Source of the DNA: Solitalea agri
GTDB taxonomy: Bacteria > Bacteroidota > Bacteroidia > Sphingobacteriales > Sphingobacteriaceae
Reading direction: 5' to 3'
Assembly: GCF_023914155.1 (NCBI RefSeq)
Contig: NZ_JAMWYS010000009.1
Location: 62,001-126,000, forward strand
DNA length: 64,000 bases
Positions 35,531 through 42,647 of the stretch are shown here, piece by piece. Each line of letters begins with the position of its first letter. Position 1 is the stretch's first letter. The notes beneath the pieces were generated by a model. It did not search any database, was not told where the DNA came from, and saw only the letters and a program-made list of their open reading frames with translations. A program made the position numbers and the translations under genes.

Positions 35531-35839
35531 ATGCAAAAGCTATTATCCATCATAAAAAACAAATACTATTTATCACTAATAATATTTTTTGTGTGGATGC
35601 TGTTTTTAGATCGTAACGACTTCGTTTCTCAATATGAATACCGCCAGAAATTATCTCAAATCCGCAAAGACCAGGATTATTACAAAGAAGAGATTATTAA
35701 GGTGAAAAAAGATGTAAAGGAATTATCTACAGACCCTGCTCAGTTGGAGAAATTCGCCCGTGAAAAATACCTGATGAAAAGAGATGGTGAAGACATTTTC
35801 ATCATTGTTCCTGAAGACGAAGAAAAGAAGGATAAATAA
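35531..35839 (+). CDS. FtsB/DivIC-family septum formation protein
   Basis: This is a small bitopic divisome protein of 102 aa from the ATG at 35531; the longer frame to 35516 needs TTG. A cytoplasmic stub and one membrane helix (YYLSLIIFFVWMLFLD) are followed by a periplasmic coiled coil (YRQKLSQIRKDQDYYKEEI, seen in pieces). The conserved end LEKFAREKYLMKRDGEDIFII is the DivIC/FtsB signature. It probably bridges FtsL and the septal synthase complex. It is commonly found next to eno in Bacteroidota, but here eno lies elsewhere in the window. Confidence 0.88.
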   Translation: MQKLLSIIKNKYYLSLIIFFVWMLFLDRNDFVSQYEYRQKLSQIRKDQDYYKEEIIKVKKDVKELSTDPAQLEKFAREKYLMKRDGEDIFIIVPEDEEKKDK

Positions 35840-36085
35840 AGACTTCTCCACTTTCCTATTTCTAAATACCCCTCCTTTTACTACTCACAACAGATTTTAG
35901 CTAGCTAATTTAACACTATCAAATTCAATAGTTTATCTGTAAATTGACATTATAAATCTTAACTAAGGTTTATTACATGTAATTGTTGTGACCATAATTG
36001 ACCAAACTATTAAAGGCGTTGGTGACAATTATCATGTTTTACAGCAATAAGCTTACCTATATTTAATCATAACAAAACATTAAAA

Positions 36086-36895
36086 ATGAAAACTATTCTA
36101 GTTCCTACCGACTTTTCTAAATCTGCCAACAACGCTTTAATGTTTGCCAAAAACCTGGCTGTAAATCATAACTATAGAATTAAGCTGCTACATATTGTTC
36201 AAACTATGGTTGATCCCAATATGCCTCCGGAGATAATTGACGAAGTACTAACGACTCAAGAAAATGAGGCAAAAGAGCAAAATGAAGCATTACAAAAAGA
36301 AATAGCAAGTGCCGGAGTTGAAGTTGAAAGTATTACCCGGAGGGGATTTTTAATTGAAAGTGAAATTTTGGAAGAGCTAACAGCAGGTGATATTAATTTG
36401 ATTATTATGGGTACTAAAGGGGTCGCTGACCTGGTAGACAAACTTTTAGGAAGTAATACTTCTTCAATTATTGAACGGGCTACTTGTCCGGTTTTGGTAG
36501 TCCCATCTCTTGCCAAGCCTGACAAAGCCATAAAAAAAATTGTGTATGCCACTCAGTTCCACGGGGAAGAGTTACCGTTTATCGAACGTATACTAGACTT
36601 CTCTGATAGCATTAATGCGGAAACCACTATTCTAAAAATTACTACCAGTGATAAACAAGAAGAATCTTTAATCAACAAATTGAACCTTAGCTCATCCAGC
36701 CATAAATGCAAAATTGAAACATTCTCCGCACATTCCGTATCTGAAGGAATTAGTGAATACGCAAAGAAAAATAATACCGACTTATTGGTTATGGTAACAC
36801 ATAGGCGTACGCTGTTGGAGAAGTTTTTCAACCCAAGTATCACTAAGAAGTTAGCCGAACATGTGAATGTGCCTTTGCTGGCCTATCACGGATAA
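36086..36895 (+). CDS. Universal stress protein, tandem Usp domains
   Basis: This 269-aa cytoplasmic protein has two UspA domains. The first (1-145) starts MKTILVPTDFSKSANNALMFA and carries the ATP-binding pattern MGTKGVADLVDKLLGSNTSSIIERATCPVLVVP (G-2-G-9-G-S/T, seen in pieces). The second (from about 150) starts KKIVYATQF and ends HVNVPLLAYHG, with a degenerate nucleotide motif (VTHRRTLLEKFFNPS). Such proteins respond to stress or growth arrest. It is transcribed alone and followed by a compact terminator. Confidence 0.9.
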   Translation: MKTILVPTDFSKSANNALMFAKNLAVNHNYRIKLLHIVQTMVDPNMPPEIIDEVLTTQENEAKEQNEALQKEIASAGVEVESITRRGFLIESEILEELTAGDINLIIMGTKGVADLVDKLLGSNTSSIIERATCPVLVVPSLAKPDKAIKKIVYATQFHGEELPFIERILDFSDSINAETTILKITTSDKQEESLINKLNLSSSSHKCKIETFSAHSVSEGISEYAKKNNTDLLVMVTHRRTLLEKFFNPSITKKLAEHVNVPLLAYHG

Positions 36896-36901
36896 TTATT
36901 C

Positions 36902-36926
36902 AATCCCCATACTCGGGGATTTTTTA
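36902..36926 (+). terminator. Terminator of the Usp gene
   Basis: AATCCCC / GGGGATT hairpin with a six-base loop and a T-run. Confidence 0.85.
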
Positions 36927-36946
36927 TTAACATAAAAAACTAACCA

Positions 36947-37933
36947 ATGAAAATCGCTTTCTTCTCAAGTAGACAATACGACATCGAAATATTTAATGAG
37001 CTAAACACACAATACGATCACAAGCTTGAATTCTTTGTTCCGGAATTAAATGAAAAATATGCAGTACTTGCCAAAGGACATGATGCTGTTTGCATTTTTG
37101 TTAATGATGATTTAAATGAAACGGTGATTGCTGAACTAGCAGGATATGGTATAAAAGCTATTTTACTACGTTGTACAGGATTTAACAACGTTGATTTTGC
37201 AGCAGCTAAAGCCCATGGTATAATGGTTTATCGTGTCGGTTATTATTCTCCCTATTCGGTGGCTGAATACGCCATGACCTTAATTTTAGCGCTCAACAGA
37301 AAAGTTTACAAATCATACAACCGGATTAAACGCGGCAATTTTGAACTGGAAGGGCTAATGGGCTTCGACCTTCATCAAAAAACTGTTGGGGTAGTGGGAA
37401 CAGGAAAGATTGGCAAAGTATTCATTGATATTTTAAAAGGCTTTGGGTGCAAAGTACTTGCCTATGATTTGTTCCAAAATGAGGATTGTTTAAAAGCCGG
37501 AGTAACCTATACAGAGCTTAATCAATTGTTTGCTGAATCGGATATTATCAGCTTGCATTGCCCCTTATCTGAACAAAACCGACATATGATCAATGAAGCC
37601 TCAATTGAACTCATGAAGCCAGGAGTAATGATCATAAATACCAGCAGAGGCGGACTTATCAATACCCTGGCTACCATCGAAGCACTTAAAACAGGTAAAA
37701 TAGGTTCACTTGGAATTGATGTGTATGAAGAAGAAGCGGAGTTATTCTTTAAAAATCTTTCAGACAAAATTATTCAGGACGATATTTTTGCACGCCTGCT
37801 TACTTTTCCAAACGTGCTCATTTCAGGCCACCAAGCGTTCTTTACTAAAAATGCGCTGGATGATATTGCAAACGCTACACTACAAAATGCGAAAGATGCT
37901 GAAACACAAATTACAAATGAAAACAGTTTGTAA
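36947..37933 (+). CDS. D-2-hydroxyacid dehydrogenase (D-lactate dehydrogenase-like)
   Basis: This 328-aa NAD-dependent enzyme is related to fermentative D-lactate dehydrogenase LdhA. The Rossmann motif VGVVGTGKIGKVF (GxGxxG) is at about 147-159. The catalytic Arg lies in INTSRGGLINT, the Glu in IGSLGIDVYEEE, and the His in LISGHQAFFTKNA. The early segment RCTGFNNVDFAAAKAHGI is typical of LDH. It likely interconverts pyruvate and D-lactate. The last codons lie in an 11-bp inverted repeat (37907-37937) spanning the stop codon. Confidence 0.92.
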   Translation: MKIAFFSSRQYDIEIFNELNTQYDHKLEFFVPELNEKYAVLAKGHDAVCIFVNDDLNETVIAELAGYGIKAILLRCTGFNNVDFAAAKAHGIMVYRVGYYSPYSVAEYAMTLILALNRKVYKSYNRIKRGNFELEGLMGFDLHQKTVGVVGTGKIGKVFIDILKGFGCKVLAYDLFQNEDCLKAGVTYTELNQLFAESDIISLHCPLSEQNRHMINEASIELMKPGVMIINTSRGGLINTLATIEALKTGKIGSLGIDVYEEEAELFFKNLSDKIIQDDIFARLLTFPNVLISGHQAFFTKNALDDIANATLQNAKDAETQITNENSL

Positions 37934-37937
37934 TTTG
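37907..37937. repeat. Inverted repeat spanning the dehydrogenase stop codon
   Basis: CAAATTACAAA (37907-37917) and TTTGTAATTTG (37927-37937) are perfect complements with a 9-nt loop. The stop codon at 37931-37933 lies in the right arm. Confidence 0.6.
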
Positions 37938-37966
37938 TAATTTCGCGGCTTATTCATTGAAAAGCC

Positions 37967-38323
37967 ATGAGCAAAATATTCCATTTATCCACCTGCAGTA
38001 CCTGTAGTAAAATCATAAAACAAGCTGAAGAAGCAGGAATTAAATTTGAAAAGCAAGACATTAAAACGGACCAAATTTCGGCAGCGGAACTTGAAGCGAT
38101 GATGAAACTGGCAGGCTCTTATGAAGCTTTATTCAGTCGCCGCTCGCAAAAATTCAGACCAATGGGATTGCATGAAAAGAATCTGACTGAAAATGATTAT
38201 AAAGAATTAATACTTCAGGAATACACATTCTTAAAACGACCGGTGGTAATTTCAGGTGAAAAGATTTTTGTAGGCAATAGTCGAAAGGTTGTAGAAGAGA
38301 TGATTGAAAAATTAAAACAATAG
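37967..38323 (+). CDS. ArsC/Spx-family thioredoxin-fold protein
   Basis: This 118-aa protein has the ArsC/YffB/Spx fold with an N-terminal CxxC-type motif (LSTCSTCSK, Cys near residues 9 and 12). It carries the family's C-terminal RPVVISGEKIFVG segment. Arsenate reductases of this family use the first Cys plus conserved Arg residues. There are no ars genes nearby, so a general thiol-redox or YffB-like role is as likely as arsenate reduction. It starts 33 nt after the 2-hydroxyacid dehydrogenase and may be co-transcribed with it. Confidence 0.85.
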   Translation: MSKIFHLSTCSTCSKIIKQAEEAGIKFEKQDIKTDQISAAELEAMMKLAGSYEALFSRRSQKFRPMGLHEKNLTENDYKELILQEYTFLKRPVVISGEKIFVGNSRKVVEEMIEKLKQ

Positions 38324-38362
38324 ACCATAGTCCATGGACCATGGTCTATTGACTATGGTCTA
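38320..38362. repeat. Compound inverted repeat between ArsC-like gene and carA
   Basis: AATAGACCATAGTC and GACTATGGTCTATT are perfect 14-bp arms. A competing inner hairpin (AGACCAT ... ATGGTCT) shares the left arm. It overlaps the stop codons of both convergent genes. Short repeated words (CCATAGTC, CCATGG) suggest a dispersed intergenic element. It probably serves as a terminator structure. Confidence 0.65.
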
Positions 38363-39457
38363 TTTCAACATCGCCACAAAGTCATCAAACAAATAACGTG
38401 AGTCATGTGGGCCGGGTGATGACTCAGGGTGATATTGAACCGAAAAGGCTTTTTTACCTTTAACCCTGATACCTTCAATAGTACCATCATTTAAGTTAAT
38501 GTGTGTAATTTCAACTTTATCAGAAGCTTTTACTTCTTCTGGTTTTACAGCAAAACCATGGTTTTGTGAAGTCACCTCGCAATGATTTTTGATCACATTT
38601 TTTACCGGGTGATTTAAACCACGGTGACCATTTTTCATTTTATAGGTGGAAATTCCGTTTGCTTGAGCCAGCATTTGGTGGCCTAAACAAATTCCAAACA
38701 TAGGTTTCTCTGCAGCTAAAATTTGCTTAACGGTTTCAACGCCGTAAGGCATTGCTCCCGGATCTCCAGGACCGTTAGAGATGAAATAACCGTGAGGTTT
38801 CCATTGTTCCATTTCTGCAAAAGTTGTTTTTGCTGGAAACACCTTACAATACACACCACGGTCATCGAAATTACGAAGGATGTTTTTCTTTACGCCCAAA
38901 TCAAGAACGGCTACTCGGTAAGCAGCTTCAGGATTACCATAAAGATAAGGCTCTTTCGTACTTACCTCCGATGAAAGCTCTAAGCCCTCCATTGAAGGAA
39001 CGTCTTTCAACTTTTTCTTTAACTCTTCGATATCCAGAATTTCAGAAGAAATAATTCCATTCATAGCCCCTTTATCACGGATATGACGAACCAGTTGACG
39101 CGTGTCTACATTGCAGATAGCTACTACGTTTTCATTCAGATAATACTCCTGAATTGATTCGTCAGCCATTTTACGAGAATAGTTCGACGTAAAATTTTTG
39201 CAAACCAAACCCGCAATTTTAACTGAATCTGATTCTACCTCATTCTCGCTAATACCATAGTTCCCAATATGTGCATTGGTTGTTACCATGATCTGACGAT
39301 AATAAGAAGGGTCTGTGAAAATTTCTTGGTAACCGGTCATTCCGGTGTTAAAACAAATCTCTCCGGTGGTAGTACCTATCTTACCAGCCGCTTTTCCGTG
39401 GAATACTGTACCGTCTTCGAGTAACAGAACAGCAGGGATTTTCTCGAACGTGCTCAT
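38360..39457 (-). CDS. carA: Carbamoyl-phosphate synthase small subunit
   Basis: CarA is the glutaminase subunit that feeds ammonia to CarB for arginine and pyrimidine synthesis. From the ATG at 39457 (365 aa) the start MSTFEKIPAVLLLEDGTVFHG is typical (seen in pieces). CPSase-sm domain motifs such as GEICFNTGMTGYQEIFTDPSY follow. The class I amidotransferase has the catalytic Cys in FGICLGHQMLA and His-x-Glu in VQYHPESSPGP. The frame is open to an ATG at 39499, but a -7 element at 39465-39472 lies inside that extension. carB is not in this window. Confidence 0.95.
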   Translation of the reverse strand: MSTFEKIPAVLLLEDGTVFHGKAAGKIGTTTGEICFNTGMTGYQEIFTDPSYYRQIMVTTNAHIGNYGISENEVESDSVKIAGLVCKNFTSNYSRKMADESIQEYYLNENVVAICNVDTRQLVRHIRDKGAMNGIISSEILDIEELKKKLKDVPSMEGLELSSEVSTKEPYLYGNPEAAYRVAVLDLGVKKNILRNFDDRGVYCKVFPAKTTFAEMEQWKPHGYFISNGPGDPGAMPYGVETVKQILAAEKPMFGICLGHQMLAQANGISTYKMKNGHRGLNHPVKNVIKNHCEVTSQNHGFAVKPEEVKASDKVEITHINLNDGTIEGIRVKGKKAFSVQYHPESSPGPHDSRYLFDDFVAMLK

Positions 39458-39461
39458 TAAG

Positions 39462-39492
39462 TTGCAAAGGTAGAAAAAATCAGGTACTTTCG
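39462..39492 (+). promoter_or_regulatory. panB promoter overlapping the carA -7 element
   Basis: Plus strand: TTG (39462-39464), 20 nt, TACTTTCG (39485-39492), about 26 nt before the panB ATG. It faces the carA promoter, and its -33 box overlaps the carA -7 element. Confidence 0.5.
39465..39472 (-). promoter_or_regulatory. -7 element for carA
   Basis: TACCTTTG on the minus strand matches TAnnTTTG, 7 nt before the ATG at 39457. A leaderless carA mRNA is likely. There is no clear -33 TTG. Confidence 0.5.
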
Positions 39493-39518
39493 CCTGCATT
39501 TATTCAAAAATCCACAAA

Positions 39519-40334
39519 ATGTCAGTCAATACCGAAATTCGTCGCATTACTACCAATACAGTACAGGAAATGAAGCTTAATGGCGAAAAAATATCTATGC
39601 TAACGGCTTATGACTTTTCAACTGCAGTTATCCTTGATAGCGCAGGTATAGATGTAATTTTGGTAGGCGATTCGGCTTCTAATGTAATGGCCGGGCATGA
39701 AACTACACTCCCTATTACCTTGGATCAAATGATCTATCATGCATCTTCGGTAGTTAGAGGCACTAAAAGGGCGTTAATTGTTGTCGACCTTCCATTTGGC
39801 TCGTATCAGGGTAATTCAAAAGAGGCTCTTGCCTCTGCAATCAGAATTATGAAAGAGTCGGGTGCTCATGCAGTTAAACTTGAAGGCGGCATTGAGATCA
39901 AAGAATCGATAGAACGTATTATCTCAGCAGGCATTCCTGTAATGGGCCATTTGGGATTAACACCTCAATCGATCTATAAATTTGGAACCTATACCGTTAG
40001 GGCCAAAGAAGAAGCGGAGGCCAATAAATTACTTAGCGACATACAGATTCTTGAGCACGCAGGCTGTTTTGGAGTGGTTTTGGAGAAAATCCCCGCCAAA
40101 CTTGCCAAAGAAGCGACTGCTCTAGTAAAAATCCCAACAATTGGTATTGGTGCGGGCCCTGAAGTTGACGGCCAAGTGTTAGTGGTAAATGATATGCTTG
40201 GCATAACAAAAGGATTCAAACCTCGTTTTTTAAGACAATACCTAAACTTATTCGATGAAATTGGCGGAGCAGTAAAACGATATATTGCTGATGTAAAAAG
40301 CCAGGATTTCCCGAACAAGAAAGAACAATATTAA
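39519..40334 (+). CDS. panB: 3-methyl-2-oxobutanoate hydroxymethyltransferase
   Basis: PanB transfers a hydroxymethyl group from methylene-THF to 2-oxoisovalerate, giving ketopantoate for coenzyme A synthesis. The 271-aa length is standard. Visible motifs are [31 protein letters not shown] (metal- and substrate-binding, seen in pieces), [19 protein letters not shown] and the C-terminal [15 protein letters not shown]. It is divergent from carA with overlapping promoters. No other pan genes adjoin it. Confidence 0.96.
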   Translation: MSVNTEIRRITTNTVQEMKLNGEKISMLTAYDFSTAVILDSAGIDVILVGDSASNVMAGHETTLPITLDQMIYHASSVVRGTKRALIVVDLPFGSYQGNSKEALASAIRIMKESGAHAVKLEGGIEIKESIERIISAGIPVMGHLGLTPQSIYKFGTYTVRAKEEAEANKLLSDIQILEHAGCFGVVLEKIPAKLAKEATALVKIPTIGIGAGPEVDGQVLVVNDMLGITKGFKPRFLRQYLNLFDEIGGAVKRYIADVKSQDFPNKKEQY

Positions 40335-40346
40335 AATAGAATACGT

Positions 40347-40415
40347 TTAGAAGTACGGAGTTAGAATTGTAAATGTCAATTATTCAGTATTGTACATTGC
40401 ACTTCTAACTTTTAA
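40347..40415. repeat. Imperfect long hairpin between panB and the RluA-type gene
   Basis: TTAGAAGT (40347-40354) pairs with ACTTCTAA (40401-40408), and inner ATTGTAAATGTCAAT pairs imperfectly with ATTGTACATTG. It is built of short recurring words (ACTTCTAACTTTTAACTT) shared with the element at 41134-41245. Confidence 0.5.
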
Positions 40416-40424
40416 CTTTAAGTG

Positions 40425-41135
40425 ATGGGCAAAGGATTAGCAAATACCTATTCTTATAAAGATATCGAAGTGCTTTATGAAGACAATCATTTATTGGCTA
40501 TTAACAAGCCGGCAGGCATTGCTGTGCAGTCTGATGAATCTGGCGATAAGCCATTAATTGATTTTGTTAAAGATTACATAAAATACACTTATAACAAACC
40601 TGGAGCAGCTTTTGCGGGACTTATTCACCGCTTGGACAGGCCCGTAAGTGGTGTGATCTTATTTGCCAAAACAAGTAAATCGCTCGAACGATTCAATAAA
40701 CTATTTAAAGGCCGGGACATTCAAAAAACGTATTGGGCGGTAGTAAAAAACCAACCTCCTAAAACGGAAGACACCCTTATTAACTACTTAAGGAAAAACC
40801 CTCAAACAAATACTTCAAAAGCTTACGATAACGAAATAGAAGGAAGTTTACGATGTGAGCTGAGTTACAAGATTATAGCCAGGTCTGATTCTTATTTTCT
40901 ACTGGAAGTAAACCCAATAACGGGTCGTCATCATCAAATACGGGTTCAGTTATCTAACATTGGATGCCCGATAAGAGGTGATCGAAAATATGGATTTCAG
41001 CGCTCTAACCCTGACTGGAGCATTAATCTCCATGCCCGGAAAATAACATTTGAACATCCAATAAAAAAAGAGCTCATGGAAATTGTGGCTCCTCTGCCCA
41101 AAGACCCTGTTTGGCATAACTTTGGAATCAAATAA
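40425..41135 (+). CDS. RluA-family pseudouridine synthase
   Basis: The enzyme isomerises uridine to pseudouridine in rRNA or tRNA. It has 236 aa from the ATG at 40425; GTG at 40422 would add one residue. The opening LYEDNHLLAINKPAGIAVQ, the catalytic motif IHRLDRPVSGVILFAK (Asp nucleophile) and GRHHQIRVQLSNIGCPIRGDRKYG (seen in pieces) are diagnostic. There is no S4 domain, so it is closer to the short RluA/RluC-like forms. Target position not predictable. Confidence 0.93.
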   Translation: MGKGLANTYSYKDIEVLYEDNHLLAINKPAGIAVQSDESGDKPLIDFVKDYIKYTYNKPGAAFAGLIHRLDRPVSGVILFAKTSKSLERFNKLFKGRDIQKTYWAVVKNQPPKTEDTLINYLRKNPQTNTSKAYDNEIEGSLRCELSYKIIARSDSYFLLEVNPITGRHHQIRVQLSNIGCPIRGDRKYGFQRSNPDWSINLHARKITFEHPIKKELMEIVAPLPKDPVWHNFGIK

Positions 41136-41245
41136 AATTAGAACTCGAAGTTAGATTTTAGGATGTAAACATTCTGACTGGCTTAAATCTAAAATCATAA
41201 ATCCAAAATCCTTCTTCATACTTTGTACTTTTAACTTCTAATTTT
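41134..41245. repeat. Imperfect long hairpin between RluA-type gene and permease
   Basis: AAAATTAGAA (41134-41143) pairs with TTCTAATTTT (41236-41245). Inside, AAGTTAGATTTTAGGAT pairs loosely with ATCCAAAATC and ACTTTTAACTT. It is rich in AAAATC/ATTTT words and similar in style to 40347-40415. Confidence 0.5.
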
Positions 41246-41288
41246 ATTCGTCTATTTTCATTAAATTCAACATACCAGACTTCTATGT

Positions 41289-42581
41289 ATGTTTGAAAAA
41301 CTCTTCGATCTTTCGGCACATCAAACAACTGTAAAAACAGAAATAATTGCCGGCATTACCACCTTTATGACAATGGCCTATATTCTTGCCGTAAACCCTT
41401 CTATTTTAAGTTCAACTGGAATGGATAAGCATGCATTATTTACCGCCACTGCTCTATCCACAATTGTTGCAACAGTTACCATGGCTTTTTTGGCAAACTT
41501 ACCAATTGCAGCCGCACCAGGCATGGGGTTAAATGCTTTTTTCGCCTTTACTGTGGTACAAATAATGGGATATCATTGGCAGATGGCCATTACCGCTGTT
41601 TTTATAGAAGGCTTAATTTTTCTGGTTTTAACATTTTTTAATGTTCGTGAACTTATCATAAACAGTATTCCAAAAACACTAAAAGACGCAATTCCGGTTG
41701 GCATCGGTTTATTCATCACCTTTATTGGTTTGCATAATATGGGCTTGGTAAAAGGAAATACCGAAACCCTGGTGGCATTAGGCGATATGCATAACAGAAA
41801 TGTTTGGGTTGGATTAATCGGACTTTTACTTACAGGCGTGTTGGTTGCCCTAAATATAAAGTCGGCTATATTAATAGGAATAGTGACTGCTGCAATAATT
41901 GGAATTCCTTTGGGCATAACTAATTTACCACACGGAAACTGGGTGAGCCTCCCTCCTTCACTATCGCCCATATTTGCCAAATTTGTTTGGAAAGATCTTT
42001 TCACTACCGACATGCTCGTTGTGGTACTCACATTTTTGTTTGTTAACCTTTTCGACACAGTTGGAACACTATTAGGTGTGGCAGCTAAAGCAGGATTAAT
42101 AGATGCGAACGGAAACTTTCCAAAAGTTAAACAGGCATTATTTGCCGATGCATTTGGAACAACCGTGGGTGCAGTATTAGGCACAAGTACTGTTACAGCC
42201 TATGTTGAAAGTGCATCGGGAGTAGCTGCCGGGGGGCGCACAGGACTTACAGCACTGAGCACCAGTGGAATGTTTGTAATTGCTTTATTTTTTGCCCCGG
42301 TATTTCTTATGGTTCCTTCTTCAGCTACAGCGCCAGCTCTGATTATTGTTGGTTTATTCATGGTTTCGTCAATTACATCAATAAGTTTCTCCGATTTTAC
42401 AGAAGCAATTCCCGCCTTTATGACCATGGTAATGATGCCCTTTACCTATAGCATTGCCGAAGGAATCGTTTTTGGTATGCTCTCATTTGTATTTATTAAG
42501 CTCTTTACCGGCAAAGCTTCACAAATAAGCATAACCGTTTGTATTATTGCCATTTTGTTCTTGCTTAAACTATTTTTATAA
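41289..42581 (+). CDS. NCS2-family purine permease (AzgA-like)
   Basis: This 430-aa inner-membrane protein of 12-14 helices belongs to the AzgA branch that imports hypoxanthine, guanine or adenine with protons. Family motifs are EIIAGITTFMTMAYILAVNPSIL (seen in pieces), AAAPGMGLNAFFAF and FVNLFDTVGTLLGVA. GTSTVTAYVESASGVAAGGRTGLTA (seen in pieces) is the NCS2 signature. The exact purine is not certain. It is transcribed alone and ends at a bidirectional hairpin. Confidence 0.92.
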   Translation: MFEKLFDLSAHQTTVKTEIIAGITTFMTMAYILAVNPSILSSTGMDKHALFTATALSTIVATVTMAFLANLPIAAAPGMGLNAFFAFTVVQIMGYHWQMAITAVFIEGLIFLVLTFFNVRELIINSIPKTLKDAIPVGIGLFITFIGLHNMGLVKGNTETLVALGDMHNRNVWVGLIGLLLTGVLVALNIKSAILIGIVTAAIIGIPLGITNLPHGNWVSLPPSLSPIFAKFVWKDLFTTDMLVVVLTFLFVNLFDTVGTLLGVAAKAGLIDANGNFPKVKQALFADAFGTTVGAVLGTSTVTAYVESASGVAAGGRTGLTALSTSGMFVIALFFAPVFLMVPSSATAPALIIVGLFMVSSITSISFSDFTEAIPAFMTMVMMPFTYSIAEGIVFGMLSFVFIKLFTGKASQISITVCIIAILFLLKLFL

Positions 42582-42591
42582 AAAAAAACAC

Positions 42592-42632
42592 GCAAAACTT
42601 GAAATCGGAATGTATCCCATTTCAAGTTTTGC
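42592..42632. terminator. Bidirectional terminator between permease and DUF3857 genes
   Basis: GCAAAACTTGAAAT / ATTTCAAGTTTTGC, perfect 14-bp arms with a 13-nt loop, between convergent genes. An A-run lies to the left. Confidence 0.75.
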
Positions 42633-42647
42633 ATTCTACAAAAGTCC

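Noticed and set aside
39458-39499. Longer carA start at 39499
   Set aside because: A -7 promoter element lies inside the extension and the added residues do not resemble CarA.
41573-42184. 203-aa antisense ORF opposite the purine permease
   Set aside because: The sense frame is a clear NCS2 permease; the antisense product has no recognisable domain and a hydrophobic-codon mirror composition.
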